Below, piece after piece: positions 7,729 through 15,320 of a stretch of DNA of 64,000 bases. The notes beneath the pieces are model-generated. The model saw only the letters and a program-made list of their open reading frames with translations, had not been told where the DNA came from and ran no database searches. Source of the DNA: Vibrio bathopelagicus (lineage in GTDB: Bacteria > Pseudomonadota > Gammaproteobacteria > Enterobacterales > Vibrionaceae); contig NZ_CP062501.1 in NCBI RefSeq assembly GCF_014879975.1, positions 1,302,001 to 1,366,000 on the forward strand, read 5' to 3'. The stretch's first letter is position 1; the number at the start of each line of letters is the position of its first letter. The position numbers and the translations under genes are program-made.

Positions 7729-7750
7729 CATCGGTCAGATAGTGACGCAC
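7729..7750 (+). repeat. 22-bp direct repeat, copy 1
   Basis: Begins CATCGG and ends ATAGTGACGCAC. It matches 8565-8586 at 21 of 22 positions (T at 7735, A at 8571). This copy lies just after the second DUF2787 gene and before the WYL gene. Confidence 0.75.
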
Positions 7751-7804
7751 CCATCGTTAGGATGATTGCCACTCTATCAAGTAACCACCAGCAGCGACCT
7801 AACC

Positions 7805-8578
7805 ATGACAACAAGGGATAAAGCCAGTACCACAGAGCAATTATCATTGGTGTTTGAGTTATATCGACGTATACCACAAGGTCGAAAGGTGACGGCTAAG
7901 CAGCTTCAGGCTGAGTTAGTGGATGCAGGGATGTATCGAGGCATCAGAAGCGTACAGCGTAATCTCGATGTTATCGTCGATTATTTTGATGTCGATAAAG
8001 ACACTCGAAGTAAACCTTTTGGTTACAGTCGCGGAATGTACAGTCAACCAACCTTAGGCGCGAGAGAGCTTGTCCTGCTACAGCTCGCCAAAGCAACCAT
8101 TAGCCAGCAACTCCCACCATCCTTAGAGTACGCCATTGATTTTGCATTCAGCCTGTTAAGAGCCCAACCACGCACCTATGCTGGAATGAAACCACCACGA
8201 GGAGACGCAAACAAAGTACATGCAGCGATTGATGAACTAAATGCACCAAAAGCGCTAGGAGAGTTCTTTGAGCCCATTTCAGTGGCACTGGTTCATCAAA
8301 AACAAATCACGCTTACCCTTAAATCCGGTAAGCAGATAGAGCAAGTTTCACCTATCGGTCTCACAACCACCTCAAGTGAACTTTATCTCGTCTACCAAAA
8401 CACCCTCAATGATTACGACGACCTTCCTTTAACCTGTATTGCTAAGCTTAAAGTACTGACCTTCTATTTTGATTACCCGTCAGACTTTCAATTACAACAG
8501 TATCAACTCAAATCAGAGCCTAAGTGCTCAATACGACAACTAGACAATGTCACTCAATTGATTGCATCGGACAGATAG
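7805..8578 (+). CDS. WYL-domain transcriptional regulator
   Basis: A 257-aa protein. The N-terminal winged helix contains TAKQLQAELV and RSVQRNLDVIVDYF; the middle has FGYSRGMYS and GARELVLLQLAK; the C-terminal half (about 150-240) has alternating strands such as ISVALVHQKQITLTLKSG and SPIGL-T-SSELYLVY, consistent with a WYL-type ligand domain in which the consensus W-Y-L residues are degenerate. Regulators of this kind repress defence or mobile-element genes until bound by a ligand such as nucleic acid ends; that role is inferred. Start 7805 is set by similarity to the truncated homologue at 3276; TTG 7766 has a weak AGGA and is possible. Confidence 0.75.
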   Translation: MTTRDKASTTEQLSLVFELYRRIPQGRKVTAKQLQAELVDAGMYRGIRSVQRNLDVIVDYFDVDKDTRSKPFGYSRGMYSQPTLGARELVLLQLAKATISQQLPPSLEYAIDFAFSLLRAQPRTYAGMKPPRGDANKVHAAIDELNAPKALGEFFEPISVALVHQKQITLTLKSGKQIEQVSPIGLTTTSSELYLVYQNTLNDYDDLPLTCIAKLKVLTFYFDYPSDFQLQQYQLKSEPKCSIRQLDNVTQLIASDR

Positions 8579-8586
8579 TGACGCAC
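8565..8586 (+). repeat. 22-bp direct repeat, copy 2
   Basis: This copy covers the last codons and stop of the WYL gene (A-S-D-R-stop) and eight bases beyond. With the copy at 7729-7750 it brackets the WYL gene with a period of 836 bp. Confidence 0.75.
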
Positions 8587-8959
8587 TCAGTGATACCTTA
8601 CCTCTGTTTCACAAATTCAATGGGATCCACAGGGTACTTACTCCCTTTCATGTTCCATTGTGCCATAGCGTAATCAGTGTAAAGCATGGGGCACTAATCT
8701 TACTTCAACTCCATTAGGTTAGTGTGCAAGGCAGAACTGTGCTTTTACGATTGGCTGCGCCATCAAGCGTCTCTAGCTAAGACGAACAGTGTTAAGGGGG
8801 ACGGCCGCCTCCTTAGTATGGTCATGTCGAAACCACCTTATCTGAAACGCATATTATACAAGAAAAACGCCATATCTAGGCCATTTTCTCTTACCTCACC
8901 TATCGTCGCTTCGTTGAGTTTTACCTAACTAATACATACATCTCAATTGGAGAATTATC
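8587..8959. other. Mostly non-coding spacer with a possible gene-end remnant
   Basis: The minus-strand remnant at 8598-8687 is the only coding-like piece; a plus-strand frame at 8722-8928 has no ribosome site or family likeness. The stretch before 8960 should hold the promoter of the small secreted protein. Confidence 0.35.
8598..8687 (-). pseudogene. Possible 3' remnant of a lost gene
   Basis: The minus strand encodes a 29-codon frame ending in a stop, with a well-formed protein-like end: YAMAQWNMKGSKYPVDP followed by IEFVKQR. It has no ribosome site and a stop codon lies shortly upstream of its ATG, so it looks like the end of a larger gene rather than a gene. An integrase or other element gene is conceivable, but the source is not identified. 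Confidence 0.3.
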
Positions 8960-9247
8960 ATGAAATCAATCATTACTAAAATCATCACACTAGCTGCTTT
9001 AACCCTTTCAATGAACGTGAGTGCTACCAGCGCTATTGATGCGCTCAGTATCGAATCGATTAAAGCCACTCTTACGCCACAGCAGATTCAACAATCCCTC
9101 AACCAGTGGAAAGAGAACCAATTAAAACAAGTTGAATCACGCGCTCAGAACATCTCTGATAGAGCGCCTATTGAGGCAAGGCGAGAATTAGTGAAGTCTC
9201 AAATAGAGCAAGAATACAAACAGACAGCGAAAGCCTTAGGCTTGTAG
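8960..9247 (+). CDS. Small secreted or periplasmic protein, unknown function
   Basis: A 95-aa protein with a typical signal peptide: MKSIITK, a hydrophobic stretch to residue 20, and probable cleavage near VSATSA. The mature part is highly charged and helical (QQIQQSLNQWKENQ, then E-R and Q-K repeats), compatible with a coiled coil. TTGGAGAA precedes the ATG and a terminator follows the stop closely, so it is a single-gene unit. No known motif is recognised. It lies inside the island between the WYL gene and the 313-aa gene. Confidence 0.7.
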   Translation: MKSIITKIITLAALTLSMNVSATSAIDALSIESIKATLTPQQIQQSLNQWKENQLKQVESRAQNISDRAPIEARRELVKSQIEQEYKQTAKALGL

Positions 9248-9266
9248 CTTGTCGATTATTAGAAAG

Positions 9267-9289
9267 GGAGCGCAATGCTCCTTTTTTTT
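9267..9289 (+). terminator. Rho-independent terminator
   Basis: GGAGC (9267-9271), loop GCAAT and GCTCC (9277-9281) followed by eight T. It ends the unit of the small secreted protein. Confidence 0.8.
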
Positions 9290-9292
9290 GCT

Positions 9293-9427
9293 TCAATACG
9301 AAGCGAAAGGATTAACTCGTTTCTCAGGGGTGACGTAGTGTGGGCTGTTTTTCATTTCAGCCAGCTCTCGCTTGAAGTTGCTTTGGCTCACCTTTCTCAT
9401 TAAGAACTCATCCACCAGAGACTCTTC
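9293..9427 (-). pseudogene. Possible 3' remnant of a lost gene
   Basis: A minus-strand frame of 44 codons and a stop has a protein-like end, FLMRKVSQSNFKRELAEMK then NSPHYVTPEKRVNPFASY. A TGA closes the frame just upstream and the internal ATG (9398-9400) has no ribosome site. It is read as the tail of a deleted gene; no family is recognised. Confidence 0.3.
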
Positions 9428-9677
9428 TCAGCCAACGGTACGAGAAGAGATTTGGATACTTACAGGAAAGAAATATTAGCAACAAAGCTCCACAATATTA
9501 GATACAAAAAAACAAGTGGTATAAGATACTGATACAAATGAATTAATAAATATTATCACTTAAAAACTCAAACATTAAAATATACAAAAATGTGACTCAC
9601 ATGACTATCTAAAAATCACGCCAAGCAATACAATTAACGTCACTCTAATCACTACCCAAGATTGACACAGTAATTAT
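9428..9677. other. AT-rich upstream region of the 313-aa gene
   Basis: Strongly AT-rich with several short A or T tracts and no coding frame. It probably holds the promoter of the gene at 9678, but no convincing promoter pair could be fixed by eye. Confidence 0.35.
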
Positions 9678-10619
9678 ATGATAAAAGATAAATCAACTTT
9701 CAATAACCTTGAAGAACACGAATACCCTCTCGTTTGGAGAAAAATCGTAGATGAGTTAGAGATTGACATTCTAAAAGTACGCGAACCCATCACTAAGAAG
9801 GAATATATCTCACAAATAAACCAATGGATATTCGACGAAAACAATCTCCATACGACAAATAAGGAACTACATGGTTTCATAAAATCTATATTTCAAGAAA
9901 TAGAAGAAATGAGACTCGATAGTAGAGAACTTGATTGGCTCGATCCTAAAGATGACAGACAGTGTTATTGGATCTGGATGAAAATACGTGAGTTTACAAT
10001 TGATCCGCCTCATCAAGATCAAGCTCGTCCGGTTACTCCATATTTCTCATCTTTTATTCCCTATAATGAGTACAAATTTCCTCATCAAACATCTTCCACA
10101 GCCCTTAGGTACGATATAATTCATCGCTTTTTCTTGAGACACCAGGCACTAAAACACGAAAAATCAGAACTAAGTGCAAACCTGGAAAGAAAATGGTCAT
10201 ACCTTGCCAGTATTGAAAGTTTCAATTGGGTGAGTACAAAAGATGTTAAGCAAGTTGAGTGGTTGATTAATTACATCGACAACCACCAAGATATTCAAAG
10301 TAGTGTTAGTAACACCTTAGATCCTAAATCTCGAATCTTGGCCGAACGTCTCAACTTAGCGATATACCAGTTTGATAATTGGAATGTGTCCCCTGCTGAT
10401 AAGCAACTTCTCATCATCAAAATGAAAAGAGCCTGGAGCCAAAAGAAGCACCGCGATAAGCTGGAAGGTCGAAAGGCATATAGTGTCGTAATGAGTACAG
10501 ACGTTAAATCTAAGTTAGATGAAATGGCAAATGAGCAAGGTTGTCACCGAAACACTCTACTGGAAAAGATCATTAACGATAGCTACAACATATTTAAAGG
10601 TATTGGTTCAAGGTGGTAG
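9678..10619 (+). CDS. Hypothetical protein with ribbon-helix-helix-like C-terminus
   Basis: A 313-aa soluble protein, AT-rich in codon use compared with the core genes that follow. Residues about 1-260 match nothing recognised; they are rich in aromatic and charged residues (LDWLDPKDDRQCYWIWMKI). The last 49 residues, RKAYSVVMSTDVKSKLDEMA then NEQGCHRNTLLEKIINDSYN, have the strand-helix-helix rhythm of CopG/Arc DNA-binding domains. No good ribosome site precedes the ATG. It is the last gene of the island before the repeats at 10721-10770 and the core gene rbgA, a place often taken by element maintenance or regulatory genes. Confidence 0.6.
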   Translation: MIKDKSTFNNLEEHEYPLVWRKIVDELEIDILKVREPITKKEYISQINQWIFDENNLHTTNKELHGFIKSIFQEIEEMRLDSRELDWLDPKDDRQCYWIWMKIREFTIDPPHQDQARPVTPYFSSFIPYNEYKFPHQTSSTALRYDIIHRFFLRHQALKHEKSELSANLERKWSYLASIESFNWVSTKDVKQVEWLINYIDNHQDIQSSVSNTLDPKSRILAERLNLAIYQFDNWNVSPADKQLLIIKMKRAWSQKKHRDKLEGRKAYSVVMSTDVKSKLDEMANEQGCHRNTLLEKIINDSYNIFKGIGSRW

Positions 10620-10720
10620 TAAATCTATATAAGATATCCCAACTATTCGCATGCAGTAGAAAGTGTTAATATCGTCACATTAATTGCTGATGTGGCTATG
10701 GGTGATTTGGATTGTGCCTT

Positions 10721-10770
10721 TGGTACCCCAAAATCGAATTTCATCACATGGTACCCCACTTGGTACCCCA
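10721..10770 (+). repeat. Triple direct repeat TGGTACCCCA, possible integrase arm sites
   Basis: TGGTACCCCA occurs at 10721-10730, 10749-10758 and 10761-10770, in the same orientation. The repeats lie at the point where island genes stop and the core gene rbgA begins. Short direct repeats near an element end are typical of tyrosine-recombinase arm-type sites; operators for rbgA or the upstream gene are an alternative. Confidence 0.5.
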
Positions 10771-10807
10771 CCAGCCTAACCATAAGAACAAAAGGTAATA
10801 AATACAT

Positions 10808-11752
10808 ATGGTTGCAAGCAAAATTCAATGGTTTCCGGGTCACATGCATAAAGCCCGCAAAGAAATCGAAGAAGTTATCCCACAGGTTGATGTGATCATC
10901 GAAGTACTGGACGCTCGTATCCCGTTCAGTAGTGAAAACCCAATGATCTCTTCACTGCGCGGCGATAAGCCTTGTGTAAAAGTGTTGAACAAGCGCGACC
11001 TTGCGGATCCTGAACTGACTCAACGTTGGATTGAGCACTTCGAGAAAGAGCAAGGCGTTAAAGCGATTGCGATTACTACTAGCGTTAAAGAAGAAGTTAA
11101 CCACGTTATGGAGCTAGTACGTAAGCTAGCACCGCACCGTGAACAGATGGGTAAGAACATTCGCACAATGATCATGGGCATCCCGAACGTGGGTAAATCA
11201 ACCATCATCAACTGTTTAGCAGGACGCACGATTGCGGTTACTGGTAACCAACCTGCAGTAACTCGTCGCCAACAACGTATCAATCTGCAAAACGGCGTGA
11301 TCCTTTCAGATACTCCTGGGATCCTTTGGCCTAAAGTAGAAAACCCACACAGTGGTTTCCGCTTGGCTGCTACAGGTGCAGTGAAAGATACGGCAATGGA
11401 ATACGACGAAGTAGCATTCTACACAGTCGAGTACTTAGCTAAGCAGTACCCTCACCTTTTGAAAGAGCGCTACCAAATTGAAGAGCTGCCAGAGTCTGAC
11501 ATCGAATTGATGGAAGCAATTGGTCGCAAGCGCGGTGCACTTCGTGCAGGTGGTCATATAGACATCCACAAATGTTCTGAAATTCTACTTCACGAACTTC
11601 GCAGCGGTACTTTAGGTAAAGTAACGCTAGAGCTACCAGAGATGATCACTAAAGAACTGGTTGAAGTTGAAGAAGCAGCCGCACTGAAAGCTGAACAGCA
11701 GATTAAGAAGAAAGAAGAACGTCGTAAGCGTTACTTGAAAAACAAACGCTAA
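10808..11752 (+). CDS. rbgA: Ribosome biogenesis GTPase RbgA/YlqF
   Basis: A 314-aa circularly permuted GTPase. The G motifs come in the order G4 NKRD (61-64), G5 TTS (90-92), G1 GIPNVGKST (124-132), G3 DTPG (168-171), which defines the YlqF/YawG group. The N-terminal WFPGHM-KA segment is the family signature, and the C-terminal tail is strongly basic (KKKEERRKRYLKNKR). It assists late assembly of the large ribosomal subunit. AAAGG lies upstream of the ATG. Single-gene unit; it marks the return to core genome after the island. Confidence 0.93.
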   Translation: MVASKIQWFPGHMHKARKEIEEVIPQVDVIIEVLDARIPFSSENPMISSLRGDKPCVKVLNKRDLADPELTQRWIEHFEKEQGVKAIAITTSVKEEVNHVMELVRKLAPHREQMGKNIRTMIMGIPNVGKSTIINCLAGRTIAVTGNQPAVTRRQQRINLQNGVILSDTPGILWPKVENPHSGFRLAATGAVKDTAMEYDEVAFYTVEYLAKQYPHLLKERYQIEELPESDIELMEAIGRKRGALRAGGHIDIHKCSEILLHELRSGTLGKVTLELPEMITKELVEVEEAAALKAEQQIKKKEERRKRYLKNKR

Positions 11753-11937
11753 CGTCTTTAAACGAACGTTATTTTCACGCTCTAGCCACGAAAAGTTAGA
11801 GCGTGAGCATAAAAAAGCCCTACAATTGATGTTAGAACTAACATATTGTCACATAAATAAAAACTTCCATTTACAAGCACCAGACTCGTAGACATACTTG
11901 CACAAAATTATTGCGACACAGTAGCGATTTACCTCCA

Positions 11938-13026
11938 ATGCGTTCATACCCCGGATTTCAAAACCAACGATTTAAGACTTATTTCGACAATGAAATCTAT
12001 CTACCGTACGTAAAATTTATCTATGTACCTATCACCATTTTCTTTACTTTCATTATCTCCGATTACATCAATTTCGGTACACAATGCATTTTCCCTGTAG
12101 TGTTGAGAGCGGTACTTTTCATCATCATGATGTTTGTTGCGGCTTACTGTATTAAACATAAACCTAACCACTTACAACTGCTCGAAGCTGGCCTTCTAGT
12201 CATCAGTGCCCTATTTCTCGTTTATGTTGGTCGTATTGCCATTGATTTTGGGAACTTGGATTATCAAGGTGGCATCATCCTCGTGATGATCTATGTGGGG
12301 ACATTTTCTAGAATGTCCGCTCGATACAGTTTAAGCGCACTGACCATTATATTCTTGTGCTATATCGTTGGCTTGGCGCCATCACTTTACGCTGCAGAGC
12401 CTAGTCACGAAATAGAAACGATTTCCGTATACGCTTCAGCTTATATTCTTATTGCAGCCTCTTGCTTAAGACGAGATTTCGAAGTGCACAAACGCTTTAC
12501 TCAATCCGAACAGCTTCGTAAACAAGCCATCCAGTTGCGTAAGCAATCTAACCTGTTCGAAGCCCTCTCTTATAAAGATGCACTCACCGGATGTTACAAC
12601 CGCTTATACCTGCATCAGGTTATCGAACCGAACATTGACCGCCAGCTATCGATGACCGCGATCATGATCGATGTAGACCACTTTAAATCAATCAATGACA
12701 CCTTCGGACATCAGACCGGTGATGCGGTCATCAAGGAATTAGCCGAGGCAATCCACAATGCGTTGCCAGAACATAGCACCTGCTTTAGATACGGAGGTGA
12801 AGAGTTTTTGGTTATCATTCAGAACGAAAGTGAAGCTGGCATCAGAGTGCTCGCCGATGATCTACTAGCATGCCCAACTCAGCTTAGGTTTGAGGTGACC
12901 GTTTCGATCGGTATCAAGCATGCCACACAAGCGTTGGGATCGGTTGAACAGCTCATTAATGACGCAGACCAAGCTTTATACTCATCGAAGAAGAAAGGCC
13001 GAAACTGTGTATCTTGGTCTGATTAG
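11938..13026 (+). CDS. Membrane diguanylate cyclase (GGDEF)
   Basis: A 362-aa protein. About six hydrophobic segments fill residues 25-175, without a known sensor domain name; a short coiled linker (QLRKQAIQLRKQ) leads to a GGDEF domain with DALTGCYNR, IMIDVDHFKSINDTFGH and the active GGEEF motif (286-290). It should make cyclic di-GMP from two GTP. The residues five before GGEEF do not form the RxxD inhibitory site, so product inhibition may be absent. Start ATG 11938 is preferred over TTG 11911, though neither has a clear ribosome site. Confidence 0.88.
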   Translation: MRSYPGFQNQRFKTYFDNEIYLPYVKFIYVPITIFFTFIISDYINFGTQCIFPVVLRAVLFIIMMFVAAYCIKHKPNHLQLLEAGLLVISALFLVYVGRIAIDFGNLDYQGGIILVMIYVGTFSRMSARYSLSALTIIFLCYIVGLAPSLYAAEPSHEIETISVYASAYILIAASCLRRDFEVHKRFTQSEQLRKQAIQLRKQSNLFEALSYKDALTGCYNRLYLHQVIEPNIDRQLSMTAIMIDVDHFKSINDTFGHQTGDAVIKELAEAIHNALPEHSTCFRYGGEEFLVIIQNESEAGIRVLADDLLACPTQLRFEVTVSIGIKHATQALGSVEQLINDADQALYSSKKKGRNCVSWSD

Positions 13027-13086
13027 ACCTATTCGGATTTCAAAGCCACAGCATCCAAATAACAGCATCAAAACAACAAGACTAAA

Positions 13087-13119
13087 AAAGCCCTCAAACT
13101 GACTCAGTTTGAGGGCTTT
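13087..13119. terminator. Bidirectional terminator
   Basis: A perfect 14-bp stem, AAAGCCCTCAAACT (13087-13100) with its complement at 13106-13119 and loop GACTC, lies between the convergent cyclase and acetyltransferase genes. A and T tracts flank it on both sides. Confidence 0.8.
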
Positions 13120-13187
13120 CATATCTTTATTTATAAGAAGGTTTATACAAAATCTTCTTATAAAGGAAACTCGCGACAGTGATACGT

Positions 13188-13733
13188 TTATGAATATGCG
13201 ACACTCGCAGTCTTCTGTTCAAGCTCTTGTGGAGAAGCCCAAGAAATGACTTTCTCTTTTACTTGGTTGCCGCATGGCGCGTTCCAGGTTTGCTCAAGTT
13301 CTTCTTTGCCACCAATCGCCTGATAAAAAGCGATGGCTTGGTGGTTCTCAGACATCACCTCTAAGTAAAGCCCCGAATCAGAATAATATTGCTGTAACCA
13401 TTTAGTGAGTTCAGACAATAGGCGCTTACCTACACCTCGACCTCGATAATTGCTGTCGACATGTAACGCATCAATGAACGTTCCACGATCAAAGTTGTGA
13501 TTTCCGAACGCACAGACAAAACCAACCAGTAAACCACCTTCTTCAAGCAATAAAACATGTTGGTTGAAAGGAGGATTAATCAAACGAGTCTGCCAAATAA
13601 CAGATCTGTCCTCCAAAACATCGTTTTCTAAGTAATCATCAGCAAGAATGCCACGGTAATATAGCTTCCAGCTATCCGCGTGTAATTGGGCAATCCGCTC
13701 ATAATCTTTATATTCAGCTACCTTAATTTCCAT
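13188..13733 (-). CDS. GNAT family N-acetyltransferase
   Basis: A 181-aa protein of the GCN5-related acetyltransferase fold. The acetyl-CoA loop RGRGVGKRLL is at 97-106, preceded by strand 4 (IDALHVDSNYRG) and followed by LYLEVMSENHQAIAFYQAIG, the usual motif B region. The early LHADSW-LYYRGIL segment is common in small-molecule acetylating members; the substrate cannot be told. It converges with the cyclase gene and diverges from the desaturase gene. Confidence 0.85.
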   Translation of the reverse strand: MEIKVAEYKDYERIAQLHADSWKLYYRGILADDYLENDVLEDRSVIWQTRLINPPFNQHVLLLEEGGLLVGFVCAFGNHNFDRGTFIDALHVDSNYRGRGVGKRLLSELTKWLQQYYSDSGLYLEVMSENHQAIAFYQAIGGKEELEQTWNAPCGNQVKEKVISWASPQELEQKTASVAYS

Positions 13734-13842
13734 TTATTAGCCCTTAGTACTTCCATTTATGACTTGCTACTACATTTCACACTACCTTTATACAATATTT
13801 AAGCAAAACATACTAATACACGTTTACACTTTCAATATTGAC

Positions 13843-13859
13843 TTACACGTGTACGCTGA
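13843..13859. promoter_or_regulatory. FabR-like operator upstream of the desaturase
   Basis: TTACACGTGTACGCTGA contains a perfect 10-bp palindrome, TACACGTGTA (13844-13853), followed by CGCT. This resembles the TetR-family FabR/DesT operators that control unsaturated fatty acid genes. It lies about 45 bases before the desaturase ATG. A partly similar tract, ATACACGTTTACAC, lies just upstream. Confidence 0.5.
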
Positions 13860-13899
13860 TATTCTAGCGCACAGATGTAAGCCCAATGGAAATTTGCTA

Positions 13900-15042
13900 A
13901 TGAATAGTGCTGACAAACCATCAACAAAAAAGCCACCATTAATCTGGCTCAATATTTTTGTATTTTCTTCTAGTATGCTGCTTGCTGTTGTTGCGGCTCC
14001 CGTTTATGGCTACTTTTTTGGCTATGGAATGGAGCACTGGATATGGCTAGCGGTCTGTTTTACTTTTTGTAATCTGTCTATCACAACAGGCTATCACCGC
14101 TTATGGTCTCATAAAGCTTTTGAAGCGCATTCAAGCCTAAGATTCCTGTTTGCTTTAGGTGGTGCATTTGCCCTCCAAAACAGTGCGCTACACTGGTCTT
14201 CTGACCACCGTGTGCACCACAAGCATGTCGACAACAACGACAAAGACCCATACTCAGCCAAACGTGGCTTCTGGTATTCACACATTGGTTGGATGATCCG
14301 TAATTACAACACAGCAATGTATGCTGATTACGAAAACTGTCGCGACCTGAAAAAAGACAAGATTGTGATGTGGCAGCACAAGCATTACGTTCTGCTGGCG
14401 CTACTCATGAACATCGGTGTTCCTATCGCATTAGGTGTGATTTACGGTGATGTGATTGGCATGTTGTTAATCGTGGGTGCTGTTCGTTTAGTACTTAACC
14501 ACCACACAACCTTCTTCATAAATTCTCTTGCTCATATCTGGGGTAGCCAACCTTTTACTGACAAAAACACAGCGCGCGATAACGGTGTGTTAGCAGTACT
14601 CACTTTTGGCGAAGGCTACCATAACTTCCACCACATCTTTGAGAACGACTACCGTAATGGCATTTACTGGTGGCAATACGATCCAACGAAATGGTTGATT
14701 AAGAGTGCTTCATTGATGGGCCTAGCAAGTAAGCTTAAGAAAACGCCTCAAGCGCGCATTGAGAAAGCAGAAGCAGCAATGCTACTTAAGCGCACACAGC
14801 AAAAAATCATGCACCGTGCCGACAAACAACAAATCGCAGACAAGCTTCAACAAGAGTTCGATGCACTCGTGTCAAATATGAACGAATATTACGAAGTAAA
14901 AAAACAACTACTTGAAAGCAAACGCGAAAATGTTGTGAAAAAATATGAACACTCTGTACTTAAAGTTCGTTACCAACAAATCAAAATGAACTTCGAACAA
15001 CAGAAGAAAAATTGGGCAATGACAGTGGAACAATATGCTTAA
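13900..15042 (+). CDS. Acyl-CoA fatty acid desaturase (delta-9 type)
   Basis: A 380-aa integral membrane di-iron enzyme. The three histidine boxes are present: HRLWSH near residue 60, HRVHHKH near 105 and the C-terminal EGYHNFHH, with paired hydrophobic segments between them as in stearoyl-CoA desaturases. It introduces a cis double bond into acyl-CoA, adjusting membrane fluidity. A long charged, helical tail of about 110 residues follows the last box. Start 13900 is chosen over an upstream in-frame ATG (13759) because the latter would place the FabR-like operator inside the gene. The gene stands alone and ends at a terminator. Confidence 0.9.
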   Translation: MNSADKPSTKKPPLIWLNIFVFSSSMLLAVVAAPVYGYFFGYGMEHWIWLAVCFTFCNLSITTGYHRLWSHKAFEAHSSLRFLFALGGAFALQNSALHWSSDHRVHHKHVDNNDKDPYSAKRGFWYSHIGWMIRNYNTAMYADYENCRDLKKDKIVMWQHKHYVLLALLMNIGVPIALGVIYGDVIGMLLIVGAVRLVLNHHTTFFINSLAHIWGSQPFTDKNTARDNGVLAVLTFGEGYHNFHHIFENDYRNGIYWWQYDPTKWLIKSASLMGLASKLKKTPQARIEKAEAAMLLKRTQQKIMHRADKQQIADKLQQEFDALVSNMNEYYEVKKQLLESKRENVVKKYEHSVLKVRYQQIKMNFEQQKKNWAMTVEQYA

Positions 15043-15095
15043 GGTAAAACAATACGCTTAACACACAAATAACAAAGCTGTTTACTTCTTATGCG

Positions 15096-15125
15096 AAAGC
15101 CCTCATATTTCTATGAGGGCTTTTT
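15096..15125 (+). terminator. Rho-independent terminator
   Basis: AAAGCCCTCATA (15096-15107), loop TTTC, TATGAGGGCTTT (15112-15123) and further T. Nearly the same sequence recurs at 16715-16744. Confidence 0.85.
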
Positions 15126-15320
15126 AATTCGCAGTTCTAATTAAATTTATGAATTTTAAGTCTTTATTCTAATTACAGACACTAGTCCCAAATATCACAT
15201 TTCCAATGCAACAAAATGTCATCCTAGAATCATACCTGTGACAAATATCACTTACAGAATGGTATCCATCTCATAACATGCGCGTCCCAAAATTCTTTCA
15301 GCAATCAGCGGACCCATTTT

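Noticed and set aside
8722..8928. Open frame of 68 codons on the plus strand
   Set aside because: Starts with GTG without a ribosome site and resembles no protein; likely chance.
10721..10770. CRISPR-like array
   Set aside because: Repeats are only 10 bases and spacings of 18 and 2 bases are irregular; not a CRISPR array.
11775..11806. Terminator after rbgA
   Set aside because: TCACGCTCTA and TAGAGCGTGA form a 10-bp stem, but the loop is 12 bases and no T run follows, so termination is not supported.
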